DNA of 64,000 bases from Telmatospirillum siberiense. GTDB taxonomy: Bacteria; Pseudomonadota; Alphaproteobacteria; Rhodospirillales; Magnetospirillaceae. The notes under the pieces were generated by a model. It ran no database searches and was not told the origin of the DNA. It saw nothing but the letters and a program-made list of their open reading frames with translations. Location: contig NZ_PIUM01000028.1 in the NCBI RefSeq assembly GCF_002845745.1, positions 23,574 to 87,573 on the forward strand. The letters are read 5' to 3'. Positions 21,862-34,372 of the stretch are shown here, one piece after another. The stretch's first letter is position 1. Each line of letters begins with the position of its first letter. A program made the translations under genes and the position numbers.

Positions 21862-22826
21862 ACGATATCACCATCGAAATCGGCGACCGGCTGGGACCGT
21901 CGCAGGCGGCGCATTCGCGTCCCGCGACGGCGAGCCGCCAGCCCAGGGCCCCTGGCAAGAGCGCCCGCACGGGAAGCCGCCAGGAATTGCATCGGCGCTG
22001 GCTGCCGCCCTTTTTGCGCAAGCGCACCCGGCGGGCCGCCTTGATCGCCCTGGCGGTCGGCGGCGGCGTGCTGTTTCCGGCCTGGATGATACATTCCGGC
22101 ACGGCGCAGCGCCTGATCGACGACACCCGCCATCAAGCCGTTCAGATGTCCGCCCGCGCCGGCTTCCGCGTCGAGGAGATCCTGGTCGTCGGACGCAACC
22201 GCACCCCGCGCGAGGAATTGCTGAGCGCTCTCGGCGTCCAGCGGGGCGATCCGATCCTCGGCATCGATCTGGCGGCCACCCGTCAGCGGCTGGAGGAGAT
22301 ATCCTGGGTCAAGAACGCGACCATCGAACGCCGCCTGCCCAACGAAGTGCATCTTCTGATCAGTGAACGCAACCCCATCGTCCTGTGGCAGAACCAGGGA
22401 AAATACTATCTGGTCGACCGCGAGGGCCAGGTGGTGGGCGACGAGATCGAGGAATATGCGGATCTGCCCCTGATGGTCGGCGAAGGGGCGCCCGATCATG
22501 CCTCCGAACTGGTCGACCTGCTGAATGCCGAACCGGCGTTGAAGAAGCGCGTCAAGGCGGCCCAATGGGTCGGCGAGCGGCGCTGGAACATCACGCTGGA
22601 CCGCACCTCGGGCGGCATCGATGTCCGGCTGCCCGAGGACAACCCCATCGCCGCCTGGCACGACCTCGCCAACCTCGACAAGGAACAGAGCCTGCTGGAA
22701 CGCAAGGTGACCCTGATCGACATGCGCCTGCCCGACCGGCTGGTCCTGCGCTCGACCGGCGGCGCCGAGGAATCGAATATTTCCAACCAGACGAAACGCA
22801 AGAACCACCCCGGCAAGGACGCCTGA
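21849..22826 (+). CDS. ftsQ: Cell division protein FtsQ
   Basis: 325 aa. Basic cytoplasmic N-terminus of about 60 residues, one membrane segment (ALIALAVGGGVLFPAWMI, about 65-82), then a POTRA domain (FRVEEILVVGRNRTPREELLSALGV) and the FtsQ domain (WVKNATIERRLPNEVHLLISERNPIVLWQ). Scaffold for FtsB/FtsL in the divisome. Two starts are possible: ATG 21849 (13-nt overlap with ddl, better spaced GGTGGAG) or ATG 21858 (4-nt ATGA overlap). Confidence 0.93.
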   Translation: MRRMNDITIEIGDRLGPSQAAHSRPATASRQPRAPGKSARTGSRQELHRRWLPPFLRKRTRRAALIALAVGGGVLFPAWMIHSGTAQRLIDDTRHQAVQMSARAGFRVEEILVVGRNRTPREELLSALGVQRGDPILGIDLAATRQRLEEISWVKNATIERRLPNEVHLLISERNPIVLWQNQGKYYLVDREGQVVGDEIEEYADLPLMVGEGAPDHASELVDLLNAEPALKKRVKAAQWVGERRWNITLDRTSGGIDVRLPEDNPIAAWHDLANLDKEQSLLERKVTLIDMRLPDRLVLRSTGGAEESNISNQTKRKNHPGKDA

Positions 22827-22832
22827 GAACCC

Positions 22833-24089
22833 ATGCCCAAAGCAAAGATGCGCCACGGATTGATCGCAGCCCTCGATGTCGGCACCACCAAGGTGTGCTG
22901 CTTCATCGCGCGCGCCACCGACGACGGATCGCTTCGTGTCCTGGGGATCGGACATCAGTTGTCGCGCGGCATGCGCAATGGCGCCGTCGTAGACATGGAG
23001 GAGGCCGAGACCTCCATCCGCGCCGCCGTCGACGCCGCCGAACAGATGGCCGAGGACCGCGTGCGCGAGGTCCTGGTCAATGTCTCGGGCGGCCAGCCGA
23101 CGTCGAACAACGTCACCGTCGAGGTGGCGGTCAACGGCCATGAGATCGGCGAACAGGACATCCGCCGCATGCTCGATCACGCCAGGCATCATACCCAGTC
23201 CACCGACCGCGATCTGATCCACTCCATTCCCGTCGGCTTCACCGTCGACGGGAACGAAGGGATCCGCGATCCGCGCGGCATGTTCGGCGAGCGCCTGGCG
23301 GTCACCATTCATCTGGTCAGCGCCAATCCCGGCCCGGTGCGCAATCTTTCGACCGTCGTGCATCGCTGCCACCTGGACATCGAGGCGCGCGTCGCCTCGG
23401 CCTATGCCTCGGGCCTGGCCTGCCTGGTCGACGACGAGCGGGACCTGGGGGTCACCTGCATCGACATGGGCGGCGGGACCACCACCATCGCCGTCTTTCA
23501 GGGCGGCCATCTGATGCACACCGACACCATTCCGGTCGGCGGGGTGCACGTCACCAACGACATCGCCCGCGGGCTGTCGACCCCGCTGGTGCATGCCGAA
23601 CGGATGAAGACGCTATACGGCAGCGCCCTGCCCTCGCCCTCGGACGACAGGGAAATCCTCAAGGTTCCCCTGGTCGGCGAGGATGAGGACGGAGCCACCA
23701 ATCAGGTTCCCCGATCCATGCTGGTGCAGATCATCCAGCCACGCCTCGAAGAAACGTTCGAACTGGTCCGCAGCCATCTCGAGGCGGGCGGGTTCGACAA
23801 GGTAGCCGGACGGCGCGTCGTGCTGACCGGCGGCGCCGCGCAGATGCAAGGGGTGCGCGATCTGGCGGCGATGGTCCTCGACAAGCAGGTGCGGCACGGC
23901 CGTCCGGTCGGCATGCAAGGCTTGCCCGAGGCGACCAACGGACCGGCCTTCGCCACCTGTGCCGGACTGTTGCGCTATGCCCTGCTCAATGCGCGGGCGG
24001 AAACGGCGGCCAAGCCGGCACGCGCCACGGAAAGTGACGGCACCGGCAAGTTCGGTCGCCTGACCTCATGGTTACGCAAGAATTTTTAG
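22833..24089 (+). CDS. ftsA: Cell division protein FtsA
   Basis: 418 aa actin-like ATPase tethering FtsZ to the membrane. Phosphate 1 motif LIAALDVGTTKVCCFIA, SHS2 (1C) domain region about residues 84-165 (INVSGGQPTSNN onward), phosphate 2 CIDMGGGTTTIAVF, VGGVHVTNDIA and adenosine motif VVLTGGAAQMQGV. The C-terminus KFGRLTSWLRKNF is the amphipathic membrane-targeting helix. It lies 54 nt upstream of ftsZ. Confidence 0.96.
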   Translation: MPKAKMRHGLIAALDVGTTKVCCFIARATDDGSLRVLGIGHQLSRGMRNGAVVDMEEAETSIRAAVDAAEQMAEDRVREVLVNVSGGQPTSNNVTVEVAVNGHEIGEQDIRRMLDHARHHTQSTDRDLIHSIPVGFTVDGNEGIRDPRGMFGERLAVTIHLVSANPGPVRNLSTVVHRCHLDIEARVASAYASGLACLVDDERDLGVTCIDMGGGTTTIAVFQGGHLMHTDTIPVGGVHVTNDIARGLSTPLVHAERMKTLYGSALPSPSDDREILKVPLVGEDEDGATNQVPRSMLVQIIQPRLEETFELVRSHLEAGGFDKVAGRRVVLTGGAAQMQGVRDLAAMVLDKQVRHGRPVGMQGLPEATNGPAFATCAGLLRYALLNARAETAAKPARATESDGTGKFGRLTSWLRKNF

Positions 24090-24143
24090 AGTTTCAAAGC
24101 AAGCAGACGGGTCTGTTCCAATTCAGTGCGGAGGGTAAACACA

Positions 24144-25838
24144 ATGATCAATTTCCATCCCAGCAATACCGGCGAGTTGAAGCCGCGAATCACCGTGATC
24201 GGTGTCGGTGGTGCCGGAGGCAATGCCGTCAACAACATGATCCAATCCCATCTTGAGGGGGTCGAGTTCATCGTCGCCAATACCGATGCCCAAGCGATGG
24301 CGCAGTCGCGCACCGACCGGCGCATCCAACTGGGCTCCAACGTGACGCAGGGGTTGGGCGCCGGCGCCCGTCCGGACATCGGCCGGGCGGCGGCGGAAGA
24401 GACCCTGGACGAGATCATCTCGCAGATGCAGGGCAGCAACATGGTGTTCATCACCGCCGGCATGGGCGGCGGCACCGGCACCGGAGCAGCCCCGGTGATC
24501 GCCCGGGCCGCCCGCGAGCATGGCATCCTGACCGTCGGCGTGGTGACCAAACCCTTCAACTTCGAAGGCCAGCACCGCATGCGTCTGGCGGACTCGGGCA
24601 TCGAGGAGCTGTCGCAATATGTCGACACGCTGATCATCATCCCCAACCAGAACCTGTTCCGCATCGCGTCCGAGCGGACCACCTTCGCCGACGCCTTCAA
24701 GATGGCCGACGACGTGCTCTATTCGGGCGTCCGCGGCGTCACCGACCTGATGATCATGCCCGGCCTGATCAACCTCGATTTCGCCGATATCCGGACCGTG
24801 ATGAGCGAAATGGGCAAGGCGATGATGGGCACCGGCGAGGCGGAAGGCGAAAAGCGCGCGCTGGAAGCCGCCGAGGCGGCGATCAACAATCCCCTGCTCG
24901 AGGACATTTCGATGAAGGGTGCGCGGGGCGTGCTGATCAACATCACCGGCGGTCTCGATATGACCCTGTTCGAAGTGGACGAGGCGGCCAACCGCATCCG
25001 CGACGAGGTCGATCCCGACGCCAACATCATCTTCGGCTCGACCTTCGATGAAAAATTGGAAGGCAAGATGCGCGTCTCCGTCGTCGCCACCGGGATCGAA
25101 TCGGCGGAACAGACCCAGACGCGTCCGACACTGATTTCGCTGGTCGACCAGAAACGCCAGCCCGCGGCGATCCAGCCGGCGGCCAAGGCCGCCGGACTGA
25201 CCCTGGCGGAACGCGTCGCCGGCACGGCTCCGATGTTCCATGGAACCGCCGCCATCGCCCAGCCCGACTTGGAAGAGGAACTGGACGCCGCCATCGGCGG
25301 ACCGCGCCAGGAAGACGAGCGTTACCAGAGCGAGCCCAGCCTGTCGGTCCGCAGCGAACCGGCTCCGGAGCCGACTTACGCGCCACGTGCCGAAGCCGCC
25401 CCCAGCCAGCGGATGGAACCGACGATGTCCGTCCGCCATGAAACGCCGGCCCGTGCCGAACCGGCCCAGGGCAGCCTGCACATCGAATCGCCCGCGCCCC
25501 GCATGGAGCCCCGCGCCGATTTGCGGCCCAGCGCTCCGGCGGCCAGCTACGCCCAGGTCGCCCAGCGCGCCCAGGCCGACGCGGCAGAACCGGTTCCCGA
25601 GCAACATCGCCGCAGCGGTTTCCTCAACCGGCTGGCCGGACATGTCAAGACGGCGTCGCACGTGCATGCCAGCGCGACCCAGCCCGCCCATCGTCCGGCC
25701 GCGCCCGAGCCGCAGGCCGACCGGCAGCAACCGGTCGCCCAGCCGACCCGGATCAGTCCGGCCGATCGCCTGCCGACGTCGCGCAACGACGAGGATCTGC
25801 TGGAAATCCCGGCGTTCCTGCGCCGACAGGCCAACTGA
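24144..25838 (+). CDS. ftsZ: Cell division GTPase FtsZ
   Basis: 564 aa tubulin homologue forming the Z ring. GTP-binding signature [10 protein letters not shown] near residues 109-118; T7 loop region [11 protein letters not shown] near residue 210. After about residue 325 comes a long disordered linker (about 220 residues, Pro/Ala/Glu/Arg-rich), then the conserved C-terminal peptide [14 protein letters not shown] that binds FtsA and others. ATG 24144 follows GGAGGG at 24130-24135; the upstream in-frame start at 24126 lies ahead of that site and is rejected. Confidence 0.97.
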   Translation: MINFHPSNTGELKPRITVIGVGGAGGNAVNNMIQSHLEGVEFIVANTDAQAMAQSRTDRRIQLGSNVTQGLGAGARPDIGRAAAEETLDEIISQMQGSNMVFITAGMGGGTGTGAAPVIARAAREHGILTVGVVTKPFNFEGQHRMRLADSGIEELSQYVDTLIIIPNQNLFRIASERTTFADAFKMADDVLYSGVRGVTDLMIMPGLINLDFADIRTVMSEMGKAMMGTGEAEGEKRALEAAEAAINNPLLEDISMKGARGVLINITGGLDMTLFEVDEAANRIRDEVDPDANIIFGSTFDEKLEGKMRVSVVATGIESAEQTQTRPTLISLVDQKRQPAAIQPAAKAAGLTLAERVAGTAPMFHGTAAIAQPDLEEELDAAIGGPRQEDERYQSEPSLSVRSEPAPEPTYAPRAEAAPSQRMEPTMSVRHETPARAEPAQGSLHIESPAPRMEPRADLRPSAPAASYAQVAQRAQADAAEPVPEQHRRSGFLNRLAGHVKTASHVHASATQPAHRPAAPEPQADRQQPVAQPTRISPADRLPTSRNDEDLLEIPAFLRRQAN

Positions 25839-25985
25839 GGCCGGGCCACCCGCCGGTTCGTCCGGCGGGAAGAAGCTGTCAAGGGAAGGAACGGAAGGAT
25901 CCCGCACGTCCTGGCCGTTCCCCTTGAATAATCTTCGCGCTTTAACCGGGGCGCCCCCGGCGTTCCGTTACGGCGGGCAAAAATG

Positions 25986-26022
25986 AAAAAAGCGGTGGAT
26001 GCGCCCTCGTCCACCGCTTTTT
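25986..26022 (+). terminator. Intrinsic terminator after ftsZ
   Basis: AGCGGTGGA (25991-25999) pairs with TCCACCGCT (26010-26018), flanked by five A and followed by a T-run. It should end the dcw transcript and may work in both directions. Confidence 0.88.
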
Positions 26023-26057
26023 CCGTTTCACGCGACACTTGCCGAAAAATCAGCAAC

Positions 26058-26073
26058 TATTTGATATCAAATA
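26058..26073. promoter_or_regulatory. 16-bp palindrome upstream of lpxC
   Basis: TATTTGATATCAAATA is a perfect palindrome located about 60 bp upstream of the predicted lpxC promoter. It could be a regulator site, but no candidate regulator is known from the window. Confidence 0.4.
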
Positions 26074-26119
26074 ATATTTCACCGTCTAAAAAGCGTAATA
26101 TTTCGTAACAATGATTGAT

Positions 26120-26148
26120 TTGAGCCATCGACTCGCCGCTGCTAGATG
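26120..26148 (+). promoter_or_regulatory. Candidate lpxC promoter
   Basis: TTGAGC (26120-26125), 17 bases, TAGATG (26143-26148); 4 of 6 matches in each box. The predicted leader is about 35 nt. Confidence 0.45.
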
Positions 26149-26189
26149 TAGAGCCTCGAAAAACGGGTACACCGCAAAGGCGTGAATTT

Positions 26190-27203
26190 ATGTTCGATAC
26201 CGGCGTGTCTTTAGAAGGCCTTCCGCTGAACGGCTCCGGCAGTGACGAACTCCGTTCGCTCGCCGCTCCGGCGACGGTCCGGCAGCGGACGCTCAAGACC
26301 TCCATCAATTGTACGGGGGTGGGACTGCATTCCGGCGCAAAAATCTCGATGACGCTGCGTCCCGCGGAAGTCAATGCCGGCATCGTGTTCCGGCGGACCG
26401 ACATCGCCGGCGGCGGCGCCCTGATCCCCGCCTCCTGGTCCAATGTGTCCGATACCCGTCTCAACACCTGTATCGCCGCCAACGGCGCCTCGGTTCATAC
26501 CATCGAACATCTGATGGCCGCTTTGGCCGGCATGGGCGTCGATAACGTCCTCATCGAGGTCAACGGCTCGGAAGTGCCCGTCATGGACGGCAGCGCCGCC
26601 CCCTTCCTGTTCCTGATCGAATGCGCCGGAGTGGTCGAACAGGCCGCGCCCCGCCGGGCTCTCAAGGTCCTGAAGCGGGTGATGGTCGAAGACGGCGACA
26701 AGATGTCCATGCTGATCCCGGACCATGGCTTCTCCCTGCGCGTCGAAATCGATTTTCCGAGCCCCGCCATCCGCCGCCAGGAATGCTTCCTGCCGATGAG
26801 CGGCGGCGCCTTCAAGGCTGAAATCAGCCGCGCCCGCACCTTCGGTTTCGAGCAGGAAGTGGCCGCCATGCGGGCCGCCGGCCTCGGCAAGGGCGGCTCC
26901 CTCGACAATGCGGTGGTGATTTCCAGCGACGGTGAAAAGATTCTGAACGAGGAAGGGCTGCGTTACGAGGACGAATTCGTTCGTCATAAGGCCCTTGACG
27001 CGTTGGGTGACCTGACGCTGGCCGGCGCTCCCATCCTTGGCCATTTTCACGGCATCCGCTGCGGGCATGGCATGAACAATCTCCTTCTGCGGGCGCTTTT
27101 CGCCGACGAGAGCGCCTGGACCATGGTCGATCTTGCCGCTCAAAAGCCGGTAAAAGCCCAGACTTTCGCCGCTCCGCGTCTGCTGGCCGCAGCCACCGCT
27201 TGA
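26190..27203 (+). CDS. lpxC: UDP-3-O-acyl-GlcNAc deacetylase LpxC
   Basis: 337 aa zinc enzyme carrying out the committed step of lipid A synthesis. Family blocks: [36 protein letters not shown] with a zinc-binding His, [44 protein letters not shown] and [17 protein letters not shown] with the second His and the Asp ligand. It follows ftsZ as in most proteobacteria but has its own promoter region. About 30 residues precede the conserved core. Confidence 0.96.
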   Translation: MFDTGVSLEGLPLNGSGSDELRSLAAPATVRQRTLKTSINCTGVGLHSGAKISMTLRPAEVNAGIVFRRTDIAGGGALIPASWSNVSDTRLNTCIAANGASVHTIEHLMAALAGMGVDNVLIEVNGSEVPVMDGSAAPFLFLIECAGVVEQAAPRRALKVLKRVMVEDGDKMSMLIPDHGFSLRVEIDFPSPAIRRQECFLPMSGGAFKAEISRARTFGFEQEVAAMRAAGLGKGGSLDNAVVISSDGEKILNEEGLRYEDEFVRHKALDALGDLTLAGAPILGHFHGIRCGHGMNNLLLRALFADESAWTMVDLAAQKPVKAQTFAAPRLLAAATA

Positions 27204-27278
27204 TTTTTCAGCTCGTTGTCGATTTCGTGGGCCGGCGTGATATAGTCGCGCCGGCCCAATTTGTATCCAGAGCAGGTA

Positions 27279-28094
27279 ATGTCGATTCTGTCCCTCCCCC
27301 GCACCATAGCCACCGTCTTCGCCTTGGCCGTTGTTCTGCCGCTTCTCGGCGGCTGTGCCGCGGATAAACAGGACACGTACAAGGAGCTTCCCGTCGAGGA
27401 GCTCTACAACAACGCAATGGATCTCCTGAAGGACGAGGAGTACGACAAGGCAGCCAAAGCCTTCGATGAGGTCGAGCGCCAGCATCCTTATTCGGTGTGG
27501 GCGACCAAGGCCCAGCTGATGTCGGCCTATTCCCATTACGTCCACAACAAGTTCGATGACGCGATCAGTTCCCTTGACCGCTTCATCCAGTTGCATCCCG
27601 GTCACAAGGACGTCGCCTACGCCTATTACCTGAAGGCGCTGTGCTACTACGAGCAGATCGCCGACGTTACCCGTGACCAGAAGATGACCGACAATGCGTT
27701 GAAGTCGTTGCAGGAGGTGGTCGATCGCTTCCCCAACAGCAAATACGCCCGCGACGCCAAGCTGAAAGTCGACCTGGCCCGCGACCATCTCGCCGGCAAG
27801 GAGATGGCGATCGGCCGCTGGTATCAAGGCCAGCAGCAATATCTGGCGGCGATCAACCGCTATCGCGTCGTCGTCGACAATTTCCAGACCACGACCCACG
27901 TTCCCGAGGCACTGGAACGCCTGACCGAGTGCTACGAAACCCTCGGACTGACGCAGGAGGCCAGGAATACCGCGGCGGTCCTCGGCTTCAACTATCCCGG
28001 CGACCAGTGGTATTCCGACACCTACAATCTGGTCGAAGGCATCACGCCGGACATCCCGAAGCCAAAGCAAAGCGGCTGGTTCGACTGGTGGTGA
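27279..28094 (+). CDS. bamD: Outer-membrane assembly lipoprotein BamD
   Basis: 271 aa. Signal peptide ending in a lipobox LLGGC (Cys near residue 26), so it is lipidated and anchored in the outer membrane. TPR-like repeats follow (EELYNNAMDLLKDEEYDKAAKAFDEVERQHPYSVWATKAQL, then DDAISSLDRFIQLHPGHKDVAYAYYLKALCYYEQI). Essential partner of BamA in inserting beta-barrel proteins. ATG 27279 gives a normal lipoprotein signal; a TTG at 27261 is rejected. Confidence 0.94.
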   Translation: MSILSLPRTIATVFALAVVLPLLGGCAADKQDTYKELPVEELYNNAMDLLKDEEYDKAAKAFDEVERQHPYSVWATKAQLMSAYSHYVHNKFDDAISSLDRFIQLHPGHKDVAYAYYLKALCYYEQIADVTRDQKMTDNALKSLQEVVDRFPNSKYARDAKLKVDLARDHLAGKEMAIGRWYQGQQQYLAAINRYRVVVDNFQTTTHVPEALERLTECYETLGLTQEARNTAAVLGFNYPGDQWYSDTYNLVEGITPDIPKPKQSGWFDWW

Positions 28095-28104
28095 TCGGCA
28101 CGCC

Positions 28105-29772
28105 ATGCTGCTCGGACTGTCGATCCGCGACGTCGTTCTCATCGACCGCCTCGACATCGGTTTCCGCCCGGGCTTGTCGGTCCTAACCGGCGAGACCGGG
28201 GCGGGAAAGTCCATCCTTCTCGATTCTTTGGGCCTGGCTTTGGGAGCACGCTCCGAAAGCGGTCTGGTTCGCCGCGGCGCCGAGCAACTCTCGGTCGCCG
28301 CGGAATTCTCCGTCCCCTCCGACCATCCCGCCGTGCAAATCCTGGCCGAGCAGTCCCTCGACGCCGCCGGGGAACTGGTCCTGCGGCGCGTGGTCTCGGC
28401 CGACGGCCGCTCCCGCGCCTTCGTCAACGACCAGCCGATCAGCGTCGGACTTCTACGCCGCATCGGCGACAGCCTCGTTGAAATCCATGGACAGTTCGAA
28501 AGCCATGGCCTGCTCGACGCCGGCACGCATCGCGGCGTCCTCGACGCTTTCGCCGAAACCGACGTCACGGCGGTCCGCCAAGCCTGGTCAGCCTGGCAGG
28601 AGACGATCCGCATCCGCCGCGACGCCGAAGCCTCTCTCGCCAAGGCGCGAGGCGAGGAAGATTTCCTGCGCCATGCCGTCGAGGAATTGAACGCCCTGGC
28701 CCCCAAGTCCGGCGAGGAAGCCAGCCTGGCGGAACGCCGGGCCGTCATGATGCATGGCGAAAAGCTCCTCGAAGGGATGAACGCGGCCCAGCAGGCGCTG
28801 AGCCAGAAGGGCGACGTCGAAGGCAGCATCCGGGCCGCTCAGAGGGCGCTGGAGCGGGTCGCCGAGCGGGCCGAGGGCCGTCTCGATCCCGTCATCGCGG
28901 CTCTCGACAGGGCGGCCCTCGAAGCTTCCGAGGCGCAAAACCTGCTGGAAAAGGTTTCTCAGACCATCGATTTGGACCCCACCGCCCTCGAAAAAATCGA
29001 GGAACGCCTGTTCTCCCTGCGTGCCATCGCCCGCAAGCATGGTGTCGCCGTCGACGATCTGGCCGCGCTCGCCAACCGTCTGTCAGGAGAATTGCGAGCC
29101 ATCGACGCCGGCGGCGACGGCCTGGCGCGGCTCGCCGAGGCCGAGCGGAAGGCCAAACAGACCTATCACGAACGGGCCAAGGCCCTTTCCGCGCAACGGA
29201 CCTCGGCCGCCCGGCGCCTGGATGCGGCGGTCGCCGTCGAATTGCCGCCACTCAAGCTCGACAAGGCGACCTTTCGCACCCGCGTCGATCCGTTGGAGGA
29301 GGACGCCTGGGGCGAGACCGGCCTGGACCGGATTGCCTTCGAAGTCGCCACCAACCCGGGCATCGCTCCCGGCCCCTTGGCCAAAATCGCCTCGGGTGGC
29401 GAATTGTCACGCTTCATGCTGGCCTTGAAAGTGGTCTTGGCCCGCACGACTTCAGCCCCCACCATCGTCTTCGACGAAGTCGACAGCGGCATCGGCGGTG
29501 CCGTGGCCGCCGCGGTCGGCGAACGACTCGCCCGTCTGGCCGCCGATGTCCAGGTTCTGGTGGTCACCCATTCGCCGCAGGTCGCGGCCAAAGGCGCCCA
29601 CCATTGGCATGTGGCCAAAGGCAGCGACGGCGGAGACTCGACGGTGACCCGTGTCCAGGCTCTCTCCGGCGACGAGCGGCGCGAGGAAATCGCCCGCATG
29701 CTGGCGGGCGCCCAGGTCACCGACCAGGCCCGCGCCGCCGCAGAAAGCCTGTTGGCCACGCCCGGCGCCTAA
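28105..29772 (+). CDS. recN: DNA repair protein RecN
   Basis: 555 aa SMC-like ATPase for double-strand break repair. N-terminal Walker A LTGETGAGKSILLDSLGLALG (about residue 29), long coiled-coil middle, and C-terminal signature IASGGELSRFMLALKVVL followed by TIVFDEVDSGIGGAVAAAVGERLARL. The DNA-proximal LVEIHGQFESHGLLD block is typical of RecN. It begins 10 nt after bamD. I found no GTTC-N7-GTTC LexA box upstream. Confidence 0.95.
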   Translation: MLLGLSIRDVVLIDRLDIGFRPGLSVLTGETGAGKSILLDSLGLALGARSESGLVRRGAEQLSVAAEFSVPSDHPAVQILAEQSLDAAGELVLRRVVSADGRSRAFVNDQPISVGLLRRIGDSLVEIHGQFESHGLLDAGTHRGVLDAFAETDVTAVRQAWSAWQETIRIRRDAEASLAKARGEEDFLRHAVEELNALAPKSGEEASLAERRAVMMHGEKLLEGMNAAQQALSQKGDVEGSIRAAQRALERVAERAEGRLDPVIAALDRAALEASEAQNLLEKVSQTIDLDPTALEKIEERLFSLRAIARKHGVAVDDLAALANRLSGELRAIDAGGDGLARLAEAERKAKQTYHERAKALSAQRTSAARRLDAAVAVELPPLKLDKATFRTRVDPLEEDAWGETGLDRIAFEVATNPGIAPGPLAKIASGGELSRFMLALKVVLARTTSAPTIVFDEVDSGIGGAVAAAVGERLARLAADVQVLVVTHSPQVAAKGAHHWHVAKGSDGGDSTVTRVQALSGDERREEIARMLAGAQVTDQARAAAESLLATPGA

Positions 29773-29799
29773 ACCCGCGCGAGCGTCAAAACCTTATGA

Positions 29800-31992
<2,193 letters not shown>

Positions 31993-32128
31993 TAACATGC
32001 TACCAACGTCCACTTGATCGGTCTCCGGCGCCCCCCCTAATGTCATTGGCCGCTTGGCCTTCATCGCGTCATCGGAACGGCGCCTGTCGGTGTCCCCGAG
32101 CGGCCATCAATGTATGGGAGGACCGGCA

Positions 32129-32566
32129 ATGATCGTTAAAGCGATTCTGAAGCAGAAAGCGAACAACGACGTCGAAACGACCTTCGCCGAAATGCCCGTG
32201 TCCGAAGCGGCCAAAGCCCTCCACCACCGGCGGATCGGCGCCCTGGTGGTCATGGACCCCCAACAGGGCATCGTGGGGATTCTTTCCGAGCGCGACATCG
32301 TGCGCGGCATGGCGCTTCACGGCGCGAAGGCCGAGGATCTCAAGGTCCGCGATCTGATGACCAGTGCCGTTCTGGTCTGCGGCCCGGACGATTCCCTGGA
32401 CACCTTGATGAGCATCATGACCAACAAGCGCGTTCGGCATCTGCCGGTGGTCGAGGAAGGGGAACTGATCGGCATCATCACCATCGGCGACGTGGTCAAG
32501 TCACGCCTGGAGGAAGCCACGATGCAGGTCGATTCGCTACGCGACTATGTGATGGCGGCCCGTTGA
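32129..32566 (+). CDS. Stand-alone CBS-pair protein
   Basis: 145 aa consisting almost wholly of two CBS motifs (SEAAKALHHRRIGALVVMDPQQGIVGILSERDIVRGM and SLDTLMSIMTNKRVRHLPVVEEGELIGIITIGDVVKSR). Such proteins bind adenine nucleotides and sense energy state; the partner is not visible. ATG 32129 has a strong GGGAGG site at 32116-32121; a longer frame from 32054 has none. It is a single gene between ligA and the pentapeptide-repeat gene. Confidence 0.87.
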   Translation: MIVKAILKQKANNDVETTFAEMPVSEAAKALHHRRIGALVVMDPQQGIVGILSERDIVRGMALHGAKAEDLKVRDLMTSAVLVCGPDDSLDTLMSIMTNKRVRHLPVVEEGELIGIITIGDVVKSRLEEATMQVDSLRDYVMAAR

Positions 32567-32621
32567 ATTTCCGCATCCGGGCCGCGACGCCTTCTTTCGC
32601 GTCGGCCGCGGGCGGACCTTC

Positions 32622-32649
32622 CGATCCGGCAAGAGCGCTTGCCGGATCG
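32622..32649. repeat. Perfect 12-bp hairpin after the CBS gene
   Basis: CGATCCGGCAAG (32622-32633), loop AGCG, CTTGCCGGATCG (32638-32649). No T-run follows, so it is not a standard intrinsic terminator. It may be a REP-like element or RNA 3'-end stabiliser. Confidence 0.6.
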
Positions 32650-32745
32650 TATCGGGGAGGCCACGACAAACGGATATGACCGAAAGGCATAGGGCATGAC
32701 GGAAAAATCGCTGTGTTCCCGGAGCCCTTCGGATACAATCCCTCC

Positions 32746-33236
32746 ATGTTCAAGGGTTTTCCCGTCTTCGTCATGATCGCCCTCCTCGCCGTGCCACGCT
32801 TCGCCGGCGCGACCGATTGCACCAGCCAGCCATCGCCCGACGTCGATTGGCAACGCTGCTATTTCGATGGAAAGGATCTGCAGGGCAAGGATCTTACCCG
32901 GGCGCGCCTGAGAGACGCCAGCTTCGAACGAGCCAATCTGAGCAACGCCGTCCTGTCGGACGTCAATGCCTATCGCGCCAAATTCATCAGCAGCGTGATG
33001 ACCGGCGCCAAGCTGGATCAAGGCAATTTTCAGGAAGCCGATTTCACCAAGGCCGACCTGAGCAAAGCCAGCCTGAAAAACGCGGATCTCCGCCGGGCCC
33101 ATTTTTTCCGGGCGAATTTGCAGGGCGCCGACCTGTCGGGCGCCAAAACGAACGGCGCCGACATGCTCAACGCCGATTTATCCGGCGCCACCTGGACCGA
33201 TGGACGCCTGATCTGCGCGGCGGGGTCTATCGGGCA

Positions 33237-33246
<10 letters not shown>
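32746..33246 (+). CDS. Secreted pentapeptide-repeat protein
   Basis: 166 aa. Sec signal peptide MFKGFPVFVMIALLAVPRFAGA with likely cleavage before TDC. The remainder is a run of pentapeptide repeats (A(D/N)LxX), for example GKDLTRARLRDASFERANLSNAVL and ADFTKADLSKASLKNADLRRAHF, which fold as a right-handed quadrilateral beta-helix. Cysteines near both ends may form disulfides in the periplasm. Function is unknown. ATG 32746 is chosen because the longer frame from 32713 would bury the signal peptide. Its stop overlaps the next gene's start region. Confidence 0.85.
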
Positions 33247-34325
<1,079 letters not shown>

Positions 34326-34372
34326 GAAAGCCACCGGATCCGCTCTGGCCATTCCGATTTTTCGTCCAATGC

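Larger units (their letters stand above)
25839..26189. other. Intergenic ftsZ-lpxC region
   Basis: 351 bases without a gene. It contains a GC hairpin right after ftsZ (CCCGCCGG 25849-25856 with CCGGCGGG 25862-25869), the intrinsic terminator at 25986-26022, then a markedly AT-rich lpxC promoter region with the palindrome TATTTGATATCAAATA (26058-26073) and two TAATATTTC words 25 bases apart (26072 and 26097). Confidence 0.7.

Noticed and set aside
28060..28110. LexA box upstream of recN
   Set aside because: No GTTC-N7-GTTC motif was found near recN or the uvrD-like gene.
26211..28829. 872-codon open frame on the minus strand across lpxC, bamD and recN
   Set aside because: It is antisense to three certain genes, has a low-complexity Arg/Ser/Gly-rich translation and no family motifs; long antisense frames are expected in GC-rich coding DNA.
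32622..32649. Perfect 12-bp hairpin as an intrinsic terminator of the CBS gene
   Set aside because: No T-run follows on either strand, so it is listed only as a repeat.
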